A stretch of 64,000 bases of DNA, taken from assembly GCA_014155875.1 (NCBI GenBank), contig JACEFZ010021781.1, forward strand, positions 194,501 to 258,500, read 5' to 3'. The notes beneath the pieces are model-generated. The model saw only the letters and a program-made list of their open reading frames with translations, ran no database searches and was not told where the DNA came from. Both the position numbers and the translations under genes were made by a program. Shown piece after piece: positions 54,620-64,000 of this stretch (position 1 is the stretch's first letter; each line of letters begins with the position of its first letter). This DNA is from Cepaea nemoralis. Taxonomy: Eukaryota; Mollusca; Gastropoda; Stylommatophora; Helicidae.

Positions 54620-55320
54620 AGCTTGAATATAATTTTAAAAAGCAGCAGTCAACTTGCAGCTCCACTAGTTTGTCCTCAAATGGAGGGTAGACCAAAATTA
54701 CTTTATTTGTTCTGCATATATTGGACACTCCTTCAGGAAATATCTAGCTGTTATTTTACCAGTTCCACAATTACATTCATCAGTATCTCCTATCTTTAGT
54801 TTATTGAACAAGTGGTATTACAGCCTGAAGTCTGAAGATTGCTACTTGTTCACTAAACTCAAGTTGGTAATAAGAATCATATTTCTGTTGACCTGGATGC
54901 TCTGATTCCCACTTGGTTCTATAAGTGCTTTTTATAAACCTCTGCCTCATTATAGGTTATGTTTATGTCCGTCCTCTGTTGCCAATCTGTCAGCCTCTTC
55001 ACTTACAAGCATACTGCAATACGATGGGATCCATTGTATTACAACTTTGTTTGGATTTCTGACATAATCCATGGAGTGCAATCTTATATCTGCTAGTTCT
55101 ATGGTGTTTTTGCCCTTTCTGTATTGAAATAGCTGACTTTGGATCTGCGTTTCTTTTTATTTTCCTCCATCAAGAGCATGTCTGCTGCTGTTTTCAAAGC
55201 CTCTACCTCTGAGCTCATAAGTAAGCAAGTAGACATATTGAAGGGTATTCGGTTATAGATTATGGGTTTGTCACAAGAAATAAGAAAGGTGCGGTTTGCA
55301 CAAATTGAGTACATGACTCA
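54620..55320 (-). pseudogene. Decayed LINE RNase H C-terminus
   Basis: The minus strand gives SSEVEALKTAADMLLMEENK near 55210-55150 (RNase H Glu region). Then come VRNPNKVVIQWIPSYC near 55060-55020, EADRLATE near 54990, and CNCGTGKITA near 54770. Many stops intervene. Order and motifs match the RNase H LINE ends at 49.1 and 60.6 kb. Confidence 0.6.
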
Positions 55321-55439
55321 AATAAAGAGTTCACTACTACCCTGGACATATTATAAGGTTCCCGATAATTCAGGGTGAGATATGAGGTTCAATAGTACGA
55401 ATTAATACTGGAGTTAGAGGGTTCTTTATAATGAAGACA

Positions 55440-55726
55440 AAATAATGGATTTGGCGAACCTAAAAGAGTAAATTAGATGTAGACAGTCAACATTTTTTGG
55501 ACATGTTATGAGAAGAAATGGATTGGAGTACTTAGTGACAACTGGCAAGATCGAAGGGAACAGACCAAGAGGAAGACCGAGAGGAAAATACCTGGATGGC
55601 TTGGCCACATGGCATGGACGAGACAGAAACACTGAGCTGATCTATGACGCTGGTGATCGAGTGAAATGGCGAGTCATGACCGCCCACGCTTTCTGGCATG
55701 GCACATGATTGATTGATTGATTGAAA
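55440..55726 (+). pseudogene. LINE A 3' end with (TGAT)n tail
   Basis: Encodes RQSTFFGHVMRRNGLEYLVT, GRPRGKYLDGLATWHGRDRN, GDRVKWRVMTAHAFWHGT and a stop, then (TGAT)n at 55706-55723. 5'-truncated. Confidence 0.85.
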
Positions 55727-58258
55727 AGAGGGGGTAGGGGTATCCCTATCGAAGGAGATGTAAGACGCCTCCTTTCCTCCGTTAGTCTAAGGGACACCCT
55801 TGGGCAAGGTGGAGTACTCGTTTAGCCCCCCGATCAGGATATTCATGAAGCCATGGAAGCAGGTGGTGGGTGGAGTGTGAGAGCAGCCGACAGATTGTTG
55901 TTAGTTATGGTCTTGACACTCTGCTGCAATAGGCAGATGATCTCATCAATAGAGACAATGGCTATGGCCACCGACTAGTACAGTCACTGCCCAGAAGGAA
56001 AGCAATGGCAAACTACCTTCTGCAAAACTTGCCAAGAAACCATAACAACCATGAAAGAAAACATAATAAGAAAGAGATCTGGTGGCGAGACCCCCAGGCC
56101 AGGCAGATCAGATAACACTGGGGAAGAGTGTGACACAGGGACCAGTACTAGTAATCGTGATGACAGAGACGTCTTTTCATTTATTCTGGTAGAGACGTCG
56201 GAGGCCAGAGTGGAGTGGCATTTTGTTTAGATAAAACAACTGCAAAAGCTTTACTGGGATATAACCCAGTTAGTGATAGAATCCTCACTGTTAGACTTAA
56301 AGGCTGTCCAAAAAACAACACTCGTACAGATATATGCACCTACTTCAACAGCAGAGGAGGACGAAATTGAAGATGTTTACAACACACTGCAAGACACATT
56401 AAATAGGATTGGTCATAATGATATAGCAATAATACTGAGAGATTTTAATGCAAAAGTAGGTACAGGAAGAGCTGAAAATGAGAGACACGTTTTAGGAAAT
56501 TTTGGATTGGGAAACAGAAATGATGCAGGTGACAAATTAATTGAATTTTGCACAGAAAATGAGTTAATGATAGCCAACACACTTTTTAAGCAACACTTAA
56601 GAAGACTCTTCACATGGAAGTCCCGGGACAGTATTACCAAAAATCAGATAAATTATATTTTAATGCAAAGAAGATGGAGATCAAGCATAACATCTGCAAA
56701 AACCCTACGAAGTGCAGACTGTGATACGGATCATCAGTTATTAGAAGCAGATTTGAAATTAAAACTCAAAAAGCTTACCCGAGGACCAAGGCCACTTTGT
56801 TTTGATCTCACTAAAATACCAGATGCATACAGCGTAGAAGTTAGGAATCGTTTTGGGGTTTTGATGTCTGCACAAGAGGAAATGACACCTGATGAACTGG
56901 CAGTACAAGCTAGAGATATCTTGATAACTGCAGCCAAAGATTTAATTCCAACCAAGAAAAAGCAACTTAAGCCATGGATTACATCAGACACGTTAGAATT
57001 AATAAAACAACGAAGGGAACTGAAACAGTAAGGAGGTGAAGCCGATAACAGCATGATGAAGTATAAATATTTAACTCCAGAAATAAGAAATAACACAAGA
57101 AAGGACAAAAATCAGTATATACAAGATTGCTGTACCAGAAATGAGAAATATCAAAAGACTGGAAGAGATTACGAAATGTTCAAAAAAATGAAGTTATTGA
57201 CAAGAAATGTTCAACCTCAATTGAATGTTGTCTGTGACAAGATGGGAAATACCTTAACAGAATCTAGACAAATTCTAGAAGGATGGCAGGAGTATTGCAG
57301 TGGAATGTATGATATGAGTGACAGTGAGGATATGAATGAGATACATGAGCCAATGACAGCAGAGACAAAACCTGAACCCTCATTAGATGAAATTGCATGG
57401 GCAATAAATAACCTGAAGAATGGTAAATCACCTGGATGTGATTAGATACCAGCTGAGCTAATTAAAGCGGGAGGAGAAGAAAGCATACAAATCTATCACG
57501 CAATTTGTAAAAAGATATGGAAATATGGTATATGGCCAAATGATTGGAAGAGAACTATCTTCATTCCAATACCAAAAAAGGGCAACCTGAAATTATGCAA
57601 CTATAGAACTGTTGCCCTGATCAGTCAAGCAGGTAAAATTCTACTAAAAATCATAATGGGAAGACTTCGTAAGAAAATGGAAGAAGAAATTAGCATGGTT
57701 CAAACTGGATTTAGACAAGGAAGAGGAACAAGAGATCACATTCTCAATATGTGTTTAATAATAGAGAAGTGCAGAGAATTTAATGTAAACCTATTCTCAT
57801 GTTTTGTGGATTATTCAAAGGCATTTGACTGTACAACATCAAAAACTTTGGGAAATCATGAGGAATATGGGCTTTCCACCTCATGTAATACAACTCATAA
57901 GAATGCTCTATCTAGACCAACAAGCAGTGCTTAGAATAGATGGCGAGACATCAGATTGGTTTGGCATCAAGCAAGGAGTCCATCAAGGATGTGTGCTGTC
58001 CCCCTATTTGTTTAACCTGTACGCTGAAAATATAATGAGAAATATAAGAGATGATATTAATAGGGAGCTATATGATACCCTAAATATCGGTGGTCTTGAC
58101 ATACCAGAGATTCGGTATGCTGATGATACAGTATTGCTATCCACAACACAGACTGGTATAGAAAACCTAATAGCCTCAACCCAATTGATCGAGAGGTTTT
58201 CCAGAAGGTTGTTATGGGAGCGAGGTTCTGCAAAGGACATGCTACTGAATGAATGAAT
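55727..58258 (+). mobile_element. RTE-like LINE B, second copy, internally deleted
   Basis: Same family as 26549-29915, opposite strand. The leader starts near 55730 (GGGTATCCCTA). The MANYLLQNL start is at 56006. About 250 bp encoding the endonuclease N-terminus is missing near 56165. The endonuclease remainder has QIYAPTSTAEEDE and an altered ILRDFNAKVG (the family has MGDFN). RT pieces are CREFNVNLFSCFVDYSKAFD, RIDGETSDWFGIKQGVHQGC and EIRYADDTVLLST. A second deletion after IASTQLI (near 58190) removes most of the C-terminal region. The tail is (GAAT)n at 58243-58258. Several stops. Inactive. Confidence 0.87.
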
Positions 58259-58289
58259 GAAAGACCTCTGATTTGAAGTTACTTAAGAA

Positions 58290-59110
58290 TTTACCAGTTG
58301 CCACTGACTGTGTTTTCTTCATTCTATTTTAGATTCCTCCTCCTCCATTTTCTATTCAGTTTATTACTGATCAATCTGTATATGCTTGGGTTCAAATGCT
58401 ACTTGAAACATATTCTTTTATGTAGTTTAGGGCTACCTTTATTCTTTGTGTTTAATTTTTTGTTTCCTTTTTTCTCAACACCAGGAATGTTTTCTATCAT
58501 CTCAGGCAGGTGCTTCTGTTTCCAAGCTTGGAACTTGTGTGCATTGAAAATGAGTTTGACTGTTGATATGTTAAGTATAGAATCTGTCCAAATCTATCTT
58601 TTTGCAGTTTCCACAAAGTTGCTTCGCTCGTCTTCCCCTTCCAAGAGCATTGAATCTTTTATACATGGGGTGGTCTGACAATATTTTAAATTTATCTGTT
58701 TGTTCCTGGTCTTTGCTTTCTTCTTCTGATGGTTCTTATTGTGGCAGCGACTGCTTTGTGGTCTATGTTTATACTTAAGTTGGGCACTGCACTTGTGTCT
58801 AATATATTTCTCTTTCTGTTATTTCTTGATAATATAAAATCAGTTTGGCTTTTAGTATCTAGATTATTCCATTTATACAAGGTGTATATTTGTGAGTCTT
58901 TATGTTTATAGAATGTGTTTGTTATATAGAGTTTGTGTTGGCTGCATAGCTCTGTCAATCTACTTCCGTTATCATTTCTTTCATTATGTTGGTCTCCAAA
59001 TGCTCCAAGATGTTTTTCTTTGCCCGCTCTGTTATGTCCTAGTCTTGCATTGAAGTCTCCCATAACTATGATGTTTATGTTTATAGAATGTGTTTGTTTT
59101 ATAGAGGTCA
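58290..59110 (-). pseudogene. RTE-like LINE endonuclease and linker fragment
   Basis: Minus strand. INIIVMGDFNARLGHNRAGK (catalytic Asp/Asn of APE endonuclease), YTLYKWNNLDTKSQTDFILS and SINIDHKAVAATIRTI (His near the end of the domain) lie in 59111-58692. Downstream, a linker reads DSMLLEGEDERSNFVETAK and FNAHKFQAWKQKHLPEMIEN (58670-58480). The RT part is absent. Confidence 0.75.
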
Positions 59111-59425
59111 TGTTGGCTGCATAGCTCTATCAATCTACTTTATTACGGATTTAAAGAGTATGCTTAGTAAGGTGGAGAAAGGAATGTTTCACGTGGAATG
59201 GCTATCGTCTATTCAGAGGTCACAGATTGTGAGAATTGTATGGATATTTTGCCCTGGCAATGTGGGGATGCGGCTGATAGGCTAGCAGGGAATGCACTTC
59301 TTGGTGGTAGTTTGCCTATGGACAAGGGGGAGGTGGTCGTGCGCTTGTGGGACCAGGTGGAGAAGGCGGAGGAACAGATTGAGAACCCATATGTGGAAAG
59401 AATTAGTAGTAATTGATCCTATGAA
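59111..59425 (+). pseudogene. LINE RNase H fragment
   Basis: Encodes FITDLKSMLSKVEKGMFHVE (RNase H Asp region with Ser to Leu change) and RIVWIFCPGNVG (His position changed to Asn). After a frame change comes ADRLAGNALLGGSLPMDKGE. The last part parallels the fragment nested in the hAT at 15.7 kb. Truncated on both sides and catalytically altered. Confidence 0.75.
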
Positions 59426-59444
59426 GGTCTGTTTTGCCTGTCTT

Positions 59445-60010
59445 AAGTTTAAGTGTCTTATACTCAGCCCATCCATGTAAACTTCAATTTGGGAAGCAGT
59501 GATGTTATTTTTTACAAGGGTCAGTATCCTCCCCTTTCGTCTGTCCTTTCAGTCAGATCAGTAACACTGGTAGCCTCTGATTTTGAAGGCCATATTTTCG
59601 TTGAGATGAGTTTCTTGCAAGCAACATACACTTACTTTTTCTTGGTCCAAGATGTTTTCTAGTTCTATTTTGTTGTTGTTGCTGACTCCCTCCATATTCC
59701 AGTGCATTATTTTTAGTCTTTGTTTGGTATGGCCAGACACTCTATACTCAGGTCCACTGGCTTCACAGGACATTTGAGAAGGACCTCCAGTAGTTGTGGT
59801 TGGACCCTTTCGAGGCACAGGGCCCGGCACTGCACCTGCCTGGGGGTCCAAACCAGGGTGAGCACCATAACATTTAGCAGTAGTCGACATATTTCATGGC
59901 GTGATTGCGAGGCATCCTGATTTCTGTCGTACGCCTTCTGGCTGGTTGCCTCCGTCTTCAGCACCTTTTCTTTGCTAGAGCAGACTGTGGTCTTACTCGA
60001 GTTTAGGTGT
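59445..60010 (-). pseudogene. I/Jockey-like LINE endonuclease N-terminus
   Basis: Minus strand. A Pro-rich leader is followed by KQRLKIMHWNMEGVSNNN (endonuclease start, WN motif) and VSVCCLQETHLNENMAF (catalytic Glu). FKIRGYQCY, then RRKGRILTLVKNNITA after a stop near 59560, complete it. It is the start of a LINE that probably ends in an RNase H like the one at 60.6 kb, but the order here is rearranged. Confidence 0.75.
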
Positions 60011-60244
60011 TTACGCACACTCACACGTGTCTGCGCATGCATGTACGTGCATACACATCTAGAGTGTTCTGGTTTTTTCTCGGCGCCAGTGATTCGCCGC
60101 CGCCCCTTCTCCTGTTAGTTAAAACAGGTCTGCCACGAGAAGGCCAGGAGTTGGACTTTTGCTAGAGTGGTGATGAATGCACGAGCCATTGGGGTATTTA
60201 TGCAAGGTTGGGTGCTCACCTCAAACCCGCCCCCGGCTACATAA

Positions 60245-60480
60245 CAGCAACATTTGGAACCCATTTCATTTGTGATTTCATCCTTTCCTGGTGGTTTCTT
60301 CTTTTTTCTTTTTTTAAGAATACTCATTGCCTGTTCCATTTCTTCCATTTGAAAATTTGCCATCATATATTCTGCTGCTGTCTCTGTATTATTATGATGC
60401 GTCTGTGTATCTTTGATTGCTTTCTTCTGTTCTGTTGTGATTCCATTGTAGTTTGTACTAGCATAGTATTCCATCAGTAC
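60245..60480 (-). pseudogene. LINE pre-RT linker and RT start fragment
   Basis: Minus strand: ITTEQKKAIKDTQTHHNNTE, MEEMEQAMSILKKRKKKKPP and GKDEITNEM, the usual 'kspGpDgI.nEm' entry into non-LTR RT. The rest of RT is missing. Confidence 0.65.
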
Positions 60481-60494
60481 ATTTACAGCTTCCT

Positions 60495-60532
60495 CCCCCC
60501 CCCCCCACCCCCCCCCCCCCCCCCCACCCCAT
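60495..60532. repeat. Poly-C tract
   Basis: Nearly pure C with two A interruptions, at the junction of two LINE fragments. The length is likely unstable and hard to sequence. Confidence 0.95.
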
Positions 60533-60619
60533 TTTTTCCCCTCCCTATATGTATGGCATTTCCTAGTTTAATTGATATTTGAATGTAATGTTGCTGGGTC
60601 CTTTATTGTTCATGACTCA

Positions 60620-61297
60620 CCAGTTTCCATAGTTTGTTTCCATCCCTGTTAAAGCTCAGGTTTTCTTTACACCCCCTCCCCCCAATAATGCCACATATGC
60701 ACATGGCTGATTCACCAATTTTGAATTTTGTATACATGTGGTTGCGTAATCTATTGTGTCCTGTTCTGAGGTGCAGAATAATGATTTGTTCTGGTCTGTC
60801 CATAACGTGGTAGTCATCTTGAGTAGGTTTTTTTTTGCCTTCTGACTGATTTGATCATTCTTTTCTTTTGGTGGTATGTAATGGGCACATTAGGTTGTTC
60901 TTCTTTTCCTCCTTCCTTAGCCAATCGATCAGCTCTGTCGTTTCCGGGTGTTCCACAGTGAGATGGTATCCACTGTATGGTGAACTTATGCTGACTGCTA
61001 AGTTCAGAAAGTAGTGTCCTTAGAACTGGCAATTTCCCAGACAGGAGCGCCTCTATTACTGACTTTACATTTGTCAATATCACCACAGGTTGTGTACCAT
61101 GGCTGGTATTTTGTAATTTCTCTGTTGCTATCTTGATTGCCTCAATTTCAGCATCATAGTTATGGCAGTACTTTCCTGTTGGAAGTCTGGCCGTGTCCCT
61201 AGTATTATTTGGGTATTTTATGTACACTCCCGCTCCTCCATTTCGAACAGCATTTTGTGCTGACCCATCTGTGTAGACTCGGATCCAGAGATCCTGT
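60620..61297 (-). pseudogene. LINE with RNase H C-terminus, copy 2
   Basis: Minus strand. A degraded RIRVYTDGSAQNAV start near 61290-61250 (first Asp) is followed by AGVYIKYPNNTRDTARL, YDAEIEAIKIATEKLQN (Glu), VVILTNVKSVIEALLSGK (second Asp changed to Asn) and TIQWIPSHCGTPGNDRADRL (His). Then come EQPNVPITYHQKKRM and DRPEQIIILHLRTGHNRLRN. The frame is broken near 60830. It lacks the 75-bp insertion seen in copy 1. Its upstream end abuts the ZBED5-like hAT. Confidence 0.83.
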
Positions 61298-61749
61298 ATT
61301 AATTTCAGTTTTAGAACATTAAAGTCTCTATTTACTGCTCATAATGCAATTATCAATCGTACTCTTGAGGCTAGTTATCACATTTCATTACTCATCGCTA
61401 AATCTGGGAAAAGTCATACTATAGGGGAGAGTTTAATCACACCATCAATATCAGCATTTCTTAAAATGGTTCTGGAAAAAGATGACAAAGACGTTAATGC
61501 TACGCCACTAAGTAAAAATACTGTTAGCAGAAGAATAGACAAAATGAGTGAGGATATTGAAATACAACTTGTTGAAAAGCTGAAAACAAGAAAATTCTCG
61601 GTGCAAATGGTTGAATCAACTTTGAGAGACAGTGAGGCCATACTTATAACTTACGTAAGATATATTGATAAAGGTGATTTCGCTGAAGAAATGTTGTTCT
61701 GTAAATCATTAGAAAGCACCACCACCTCCAAAGATATTTATTCATTCAT

Positions 61750-61930
61750 CATGTGCCATGCCGATAAGCGTGGGCGGTCATGTTTTGCCATCTCACTCAA
61801 TTACCAGAGTCATGGATCAGCTCCGTGTTTCTGTCTCAATCATGCTATGTGGCCAAGCCATCCAGGTATTTAATTCTTGGTCTTCCCTTTGGTCTCCTCC
61901 CTTCAATCTTGCCAGTTGTCATCAAGTTCT

Positions 61931-61932
<2 letters not shown>
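61750..61932 (-). mobile_element. LINE A 3' end inserted in the hAT
   Basis: The reverse complement of the LINE A terminus: TGGCAAGAT near its start, WLGHIA..., GDQRETRS region and a final GCATGGCACATGATG before (GAAT)-like repeats at 61740-61750. It lies between two halves of the hAT reading frame. Confidence 0.8.

Positions 61933-61993
<61 letters not shown>
61933..61993. repeat. (AT)n microsatellite
   Basis: About 30 AT dinucleotides immediately next to the LINE A fragment within the hAT. Confidence 0.98.
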
Positions 61994-61996
<3 letters not shown>

Positions 61997-63290
61997 TGCT
62001 AAAAATTACTTATGTCAATCATATACCAATAAAAAAAATATAACATCTTGTGCTGCAGATGTAGCTCTTAATATGATGGGGAAGAAAAATGGTTGCTTAA
62101 AATTGATGAAAGATGACAATCCAGAAATTCTTCTTGTGCTTTGTGTTATTCACAGGGGAAACTTGGTAGCTAAAAACATTTCGCCTGTTCTAAATGAAGT
62201 ACTAAATTTAGTTATAAAGTGTATCAATGCTACTAAAGCTAGTGCCAAATGTGAACGTCTCTTCAAGTTATTTTGTGAAGAACAAAATGAAGACCTCGTG
62301 AGACTTATACTTCACACTGAAGTAAGATGGCTCTCGAAAGGGAACTGCTTGAAAAGAATTATAGAACTATTTGATACTCTTAGCGATTTTTTAAGTGACA
62401 AACCTGAAATTAAAAATCTGTTAACGGTCGATGGTGGGGCATTTGTGAGTTATTTAGCCGATATCTTTGAAAAACTAAATATATTAAATAAACAACTTCA
62501 AGGAACAAAAAAACAAAAAAACAAACTCTTGTTGATGCAAAAGCGAAGATATTTGGTTTCATTACCTTTATTGAATTATGTCAGACATATATTTACAACA
62601 AAAATTTTGAAAAGTTTCATTGGCTCCAAAACTGTGAAGTGACTGATACCACTACATATGCTAATGTCGATCATCTGTAAATTTTATCGGCTGATGTAAA
62701 AGATTTTCTGATTTGAAACAAATTGATTTCCCAACTTGGATAATGCAGCCAATATTAGTGGATTTGTATGATATTTAAAATATGCAGTGTCAAGAAGAAC
62801 TCGCAGAAATGCAAATTGATGAGTCAATTAAAGCTTTATTTAATATAAAAGGAGCGATGGCATGGCTTTGTGAGGAAACCGAAATCAATTATCCAAATGC
62901 AACCAAATGTGCAAGAGAACTATTCTTACTGTTTCATCTTCATATTTAGCTGAATGCGGATTTAGTGCCATAAATGATGTGCTGCTAAAAAAAGAAAGAA
63001 AACGGCTGGATATAACAAAACGGGGAGACTTTAGACTGAAGTTAACTAAATTGGAACCTGACATAAAATCTCTTTGCAGCAAGCCTCAAGCGTAAGGATC
63101 TCTCTAAATTTAAATAACAAATAATTACTAATAATTAAAATAATATAGAAAAATCTTGCATTAAAATTATTTTGTACTGAATTTCAGTTCTCCATTATAA
63201 TATGTTTTGAAAATTTACTTACTGTGTGTGTTTGCTCAATAATTTCCTAGTGATTTCTTCCTAAAACCTATCTTTCAAGTTTCTTTACTG

Positions 63291-63311
63291 TGGGGGGGGG
63301 GGGGGGGGGGG
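63291..63311. repeat. Poly-G tract
   Basis: About 20 consecutive G in the hAT 3' non-coding region. Confidence 0.95.
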
Positions 63312-63379
63312 CATAAGAATTGTAGAAAGGCTTAGGTGGAGCATAGCACAAAAAAAGGTTGGGAAACACTGCCTTAGAC

Positions 63380-64000
63380 TTTTAAAAAACATAATTTGGA
63401 AACAACAAGCTGCCATAAAGATTGATAATGAAATAGATCAATATCAGCCTATTAAGAGAGGTGTGAGACAGGGATGTGTTATATCTCCAGATCTTTTTTT
63501 CCTTTACAGTGAAAATATTTTCAAAAATGTAGAAGATATTATAATTATTAAAGGAATCGTCATTGGGGGATGTAACATTAGGAATGAAGATGATACAGTA
63601 TTGATTGCAGACAATGAGCAGGATCTGCAATATTTAGTAGATGCAGATGTTGCACACATTGAACAGCTAGGGTTAGAATTAAATTGTAAGAAGACAGATT
63701 ATGGTCATCACTAAGAAGAAATAAACACCACAATGTTATATACAGGTAGATGGGAATATTCTTAAACAAGTGAATTGGCACAATTATATTGGAACAGTTA
63801 TAACATCTGATGGGAGATCCTTGAAGAAATTAGAACATGAATTGCCATGGCGAAGGTAGCCTTTTGCAAGATGAAAAACATACTGACCAATAAAAATATG
63901 TCATTTGCAATGAGAAAACGAGTGATGAGGTGCTACATAGAACCTGCATATTTTGTATGGAAGTGACGCGAGGACAATGAGAAGACAAGCTGAAAAACAT
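63380..64000 (+). pseudogene. LINE A RT fragment, running off the window
   Basis: Encodes AIKIDNEIDQYQPIKRGVRQ, GCVISPDLFFLYSENIF, RNEDDTVLIADNEQDLQYLV (YADD changed to NEDD) and LGLELNCKK in one frame (63463-63714). The continuation (GTVITSDGRSLKKLEHELPW-like, KNILTNKNMSFAMRKRV) is frame-broken. It starts directly after the hAT terminus and continues beyond 64000. Confidence 0.83.

Larger units (their letters stand above)
61300..63371 (+). pseudogene. hAT transposase remnant, ZBED5/SCAND3-like, interrupted
   Basis: The 5' part is cut by the neighbouring LINE. Coding pieces are ASYHISLLIAKSGKSHTIGE (about 61365-61425), then LSKNTVSRRIDKMSEDIEIQ, LRDSEAILITYVRYIDKGDF and TTTSKDIYSF (61466-61745). 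A LINE A fragment and (AT)n then interrupt. Coding resumes with NMMGKKNGCLKLMKDDNPEI, VIHRGNLVAKNISPVLNEVL, LHTEVRWLSKGNCLKRIIEL and VSYLADIFEKLNILNKQLQG (62073-62642). After breaks, the dimerisation end SYLAECGFSAINDVLLKKER lies at 62907-63095. The 3' terminus is AGGTTGGGAAACACTG (to 63371), a typical hAT end. Clearly non-functional. Confidence 0.85.

Noticed and set aside
61758..62043. Peptides with Ile-Tyr repeats
   Set aside because: Produced by an antisense LINE A fragment plus the (AT)n microsatellite.

Overview
This window is nuclear DNA of an animal, almost certainly an aquatic or terrestrial invertebrate. It is AT-rich and consists largely of transposable elements nested inside one another. 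The evidence is APE-type LINEs, hAT and piggyBac transposons, Ty3/Gypsy-like retrotransposons, tRNA-derived SINEs, long minisatellites, and canonical GT/AG splice sites around one probable host exon. The mix (Gmr1-type Gypsy, craniofacial-development-protein-2-like LINEs, GTF2IRD2-like and ZBED5-like hATs) would suit a mollusc or a chelicerate. The sequence alone does not settle this.

Layout. 1-11.2 kb: a GTF2IRD2-like hAT is split by a complete 9.36-kb Gypsy element (2.15-kb LTRs, 5-bp target duplication, integrase placed before reverse transcriptase) and by a SINE. 11.2-20.8 kb: LINE remnants on both strands, plus a 1.75-kb hAT derivative with a clean 8-bp target duplication and its own nested LINE insertion. 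20.8-26.4 kb: a degenerate tandem array of about 144 bp, a broken C2H2 zinc-finger gene, a (CA)n run, a second degenerate array of about 70 bp, and a retroelement gag fragment. 26.5-30.2 kb: a nearly full-length RTE-like LINE. 30.2-37.1 kb: an unresolved AT-rich region with one coding-like island, a gag-protease remnant and a SINE. 37.4-39.7 kb: a nearly intact piggyBac transposon. 40-49 kb: LINEs, a foldback element, a 33-bp minisatellite, a dispersed repeat family carrying tRNA-Asp-like sequences, and a long RT reading frame. 49-52.7 kb: RNase H-bearing LINE ends and a piggyBac-like MITE. 52.9-53.3 kb: the only convincing host gene piece, a first coding exon of a TACO1/YebC-family mitochondrial translational activator. 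53.3-64 kb: a LINE mosaic and a ZBED5-like hAT that is itself interrupted.

How the parts relate. Most coding potential belongs to transposition machinery. At least four LINE lineages recur: A, with the YADD motif and a C-terminal WHGR motif; B, RTE-like with a (GAAT)n tail; C/D, other RTE-like elements; and lineages with a C-terminal RNase H. The SINEs share a core motif with the start of LINE B, which suggests that LINE lineage mobilises them. The MITE and foldback elements depend on transposases supplied elsewhere. Nearly every element is damaged. The best-preserved are the Gypsy element, the piggyBac element (one apparent frameshift), and the 718-codon RT frame at 44.9-47.1 kb.

No CRISPR array, rRNA gene, functional tRNA gene or bacterial-type operon was seen. 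Family assignments rest on motif recognition by eye. Exact boundaries of degraded elements are approximate.
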